Shown: positions 63,145 through 64,000 of the stretch, piece by piece
Numbering within the stretch: the stretch's first letter is position 1
Layout: each line of letters opens with the position of its first letter
Assembly: GCF_041435355.1 (NCBI RefSeq)
Contig: NZ_CP108442.1
Location: 6,694,501-6,758,500, forward strand
DNA length: 64,000 bases
Origin: Streptomyces sp. NBC_01276
Lineage (GTDB): Bacteria > Actinomycetota > Actinomycetes > Streptomycetales > Streptomycetaceae
Direction: 5' to 3'
Position numbers and translations under genes: made by a program
Notes under the pieces: model-generated
Told to the model about the DNA's origin: nothing
The model's database searches: none
Seen by the model: only the letters and a program-made list of their open reading frames with translations

Positions 63145-63452
63145 GCGGTCTCCTGCGGGGTGCGGCGGGGGATCTCGGCCACGTCGTGGTGGACGGGCAG
63201 GCCGCGGCGGCGGGCGGTGGCGACGTCCTGGTCGGCTCCGGAGGAGTCGCCGGGCAGGCGCAGCACGGCGTCGCGGTGGGTGAGGAGGCGGTCGGCGGTC
63301 GGGTAGAGCACCTGGTCGGCGAGGGGGCCGGTGGGGCCCGCGCCGGCCGAGTGCAGGACGGGCAGGGCGATCCATTCCCCGATCACCGGGAGGTGGCCGG
63401 CGGCGAAGACGGGCCAGGCGGCGGCTTCGAGGCGGGCGAGGTTGACGGCCAT
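63141..63452 (-). pseudogene. DUF4406-like protein, N-terminus lost
   Basis: The readable part (103 residues from ATG 63452) starts inside the conserved domain (MAVNLARLEAAAWPVFAAGH; then LPVIGEWIALP). DUF4406 proteins normally begin ~25 residues earlier with a GPYRSGT-type loop. Upstream in this frame RSGTDGDPQA is still legible (to about 63485), but it then runs into unrelated sequence and a stop with no start codon, as if a small indel lies near 63490. The family resembles nucleoside deoxyribosyltransferases. Overlaps the Nudix start. Alternatively a short active form starts at 63452. Confidence 0.5.
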
Positions 63453-63888
63453 GGCCTGCGGGTCGCCGTCGGTGCCGGAGCGGGACGTCCGGGGGACCGA
63501 CCCACCAGCGCGCTTCAGCCGTCCACCGGAATCGACGATCGCTCCGTCGGCTCATGCGGCCGGGGCCTGGCCGCCGACGGGCGGCCGGACCGACCCCCTG
63601 GGTGCGCCCCAGCTCGCGGCCGACGGTGCGGCTGAGGGGCGAGGCCCCGGGCGGGCTGACCTCCAGCGCCGGTGCCGACGGTGTCCGGGCCGCTGTTCTG
63701 CTGCGCCGGACCGGGATCGGGCCCCTCGGGACGGTTCCGGTCCGGGTCCGCCTCCGGGCCGCGGACCTCCGGGCCGTCCCGCACGGGGCCGGGCGCCGTC
63801 GCCCCGCCGGGTCGGGCGGGGTCGGGCGGGGGAGCCCCGGCCCGTCGCCACGGCAGTGGGCGCGCGGCGGTCCACGGGGGAGGAGTGG
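63453..63888. other. GC-extreme region without a secure gene
   Basis: About 435 bp, Pro/Arg/Gly-rich in all frames. A minus-strand frame (63892-63515) starts with a GTG overlapping the stop of the upstream gene, but encodes only low-complexity Pro/Arg/Gly sequence. I do not call it a gene. Remains of the DUF4406 N-terminus may lie near 63480-63500. Confidence 0.4.
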
Positions 63889-64000
63889 TCACCGGCGGGC
63901 GGTGACCGTCTTCTCCACCGCGAAGAGCTCTTCCTCCACGTGGTCCAGCGCCAGCCGCAACGCCCCCGTCGCCACCGCCGCTTCGCCGAGCAGCGACAGC
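63889..64000 (-). CDS. C-terminal end of a ROK-family protein (gene runs off right edge)
   Basis: Only the last 36 residues are present, ending in a helix pair LSLLGEAAVATGALRLALDH, then VEEELFAVEKTVTARR and TGA. The GEAAVATGALRLAL block matches the C-terminus of Streptomyces ROK (NagC/XylR-type) repressors or sugar kinases. Nothing more can be said from this fragment. Confidence 0.55.
   Translation of the reverse strand, partial: LSLLGEAAVATGALRLALDHVEEELFAVEKTVTARR

Noticed and set aside
63515..63892. Minus-strand frame starting at a GTG that overlaps the ROK stop
   Set aside because: Coupling looks right, but the product is only Pro/Arg/Gly low complexity with no family, so it is more likely non-coding.
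1..64000. CRISPR array, tRNA, rRNA or insertion sequence
   Set aside because: No regularly spaced repeats, cloverleaf or transposase with inverted ends were found by eye; only the integrase marks mobility.

Overview
The window is high-GC actinobacterial DNA, almost certainly Streptomyces. Coding regions are GC-rich at third codon positions, GTG starts are common, and several genes have a -10 box directly in front of the start codon (leaderless). A divergent third EF-Tu, uppP, lnt, ung, fabG-type reductases and sbcDC form a recognisable Streptomyces chromosomal arm. No rRNA, tRNA, CRISPR array or intact insertion sequence was seen.

Left third (1 to about 21.95 kb): a mobile defence island. 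It opens inside drmA and continues with drmB and drmC (DISARM, plus strand). Next come a coupled HTH-ImmA metallopeptidase and PIN-like nuclease pair, a dead AAA+ ATPase remnant, an unknown gene, and a Nudix and a HIT hydrolase. A complete type II Wadjet operon follows (jetA-jetB-jetC-jetD, minus strand, all junctions overlapping). Two unrecognised genes, an excisionase and a tyrosine integrase close the island. The excisionase/integrase end is visibly AT-richer than the DNA on its right. DISARM acts on phage DNA and Wadjet on plasmids, so the island would cover two classes of invader.

Right two thirds (22.0 to 64.0 kb): conserved chromosome made of small operons and single genes. In order: HipA-like kinase + DUF3037; two SDR reductases behind a strong promoter with operator-like palindromes; a peptide-binding lipoprotein; uracil-DNA glycosylase; small conserved proteins; a Gfo/Idh/MocA oxidoreductase convergent with lnt; uppP; a VTT membrane protein; an AlkD-like HEAT-repeat protein; a tuf3-type EF-Tu with substitutions at antibiotic-contact positions; a patatin; a spermidine-synthase-like protein; transporters; a thioesterase; DedA; gamma carbonic anhydrase; an acyltransferase; an EamA exporter divergent from an XRE-cupin regulator; YigZ; a vanadium haloperoxidase; sbcDC; an Lrp regulator divergent from a rhodanese; a DUF885 peptidase; an unusual membrane-ACT-GNAT protein; a PhoD phosphatase; an alpha/beta hydrolase; and a GntR regulator behind a DasR-box-like palindrome.

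The last 1.5 kb is decaying. A Nudix (GDP-mannose pyrophosphatase-like) gene is frameshifted by a 13-bp tandem duplication, and the DUF4406 gene upstream of it has lost its N-terminus. The window ends inside what looks like a ROK-family gene.
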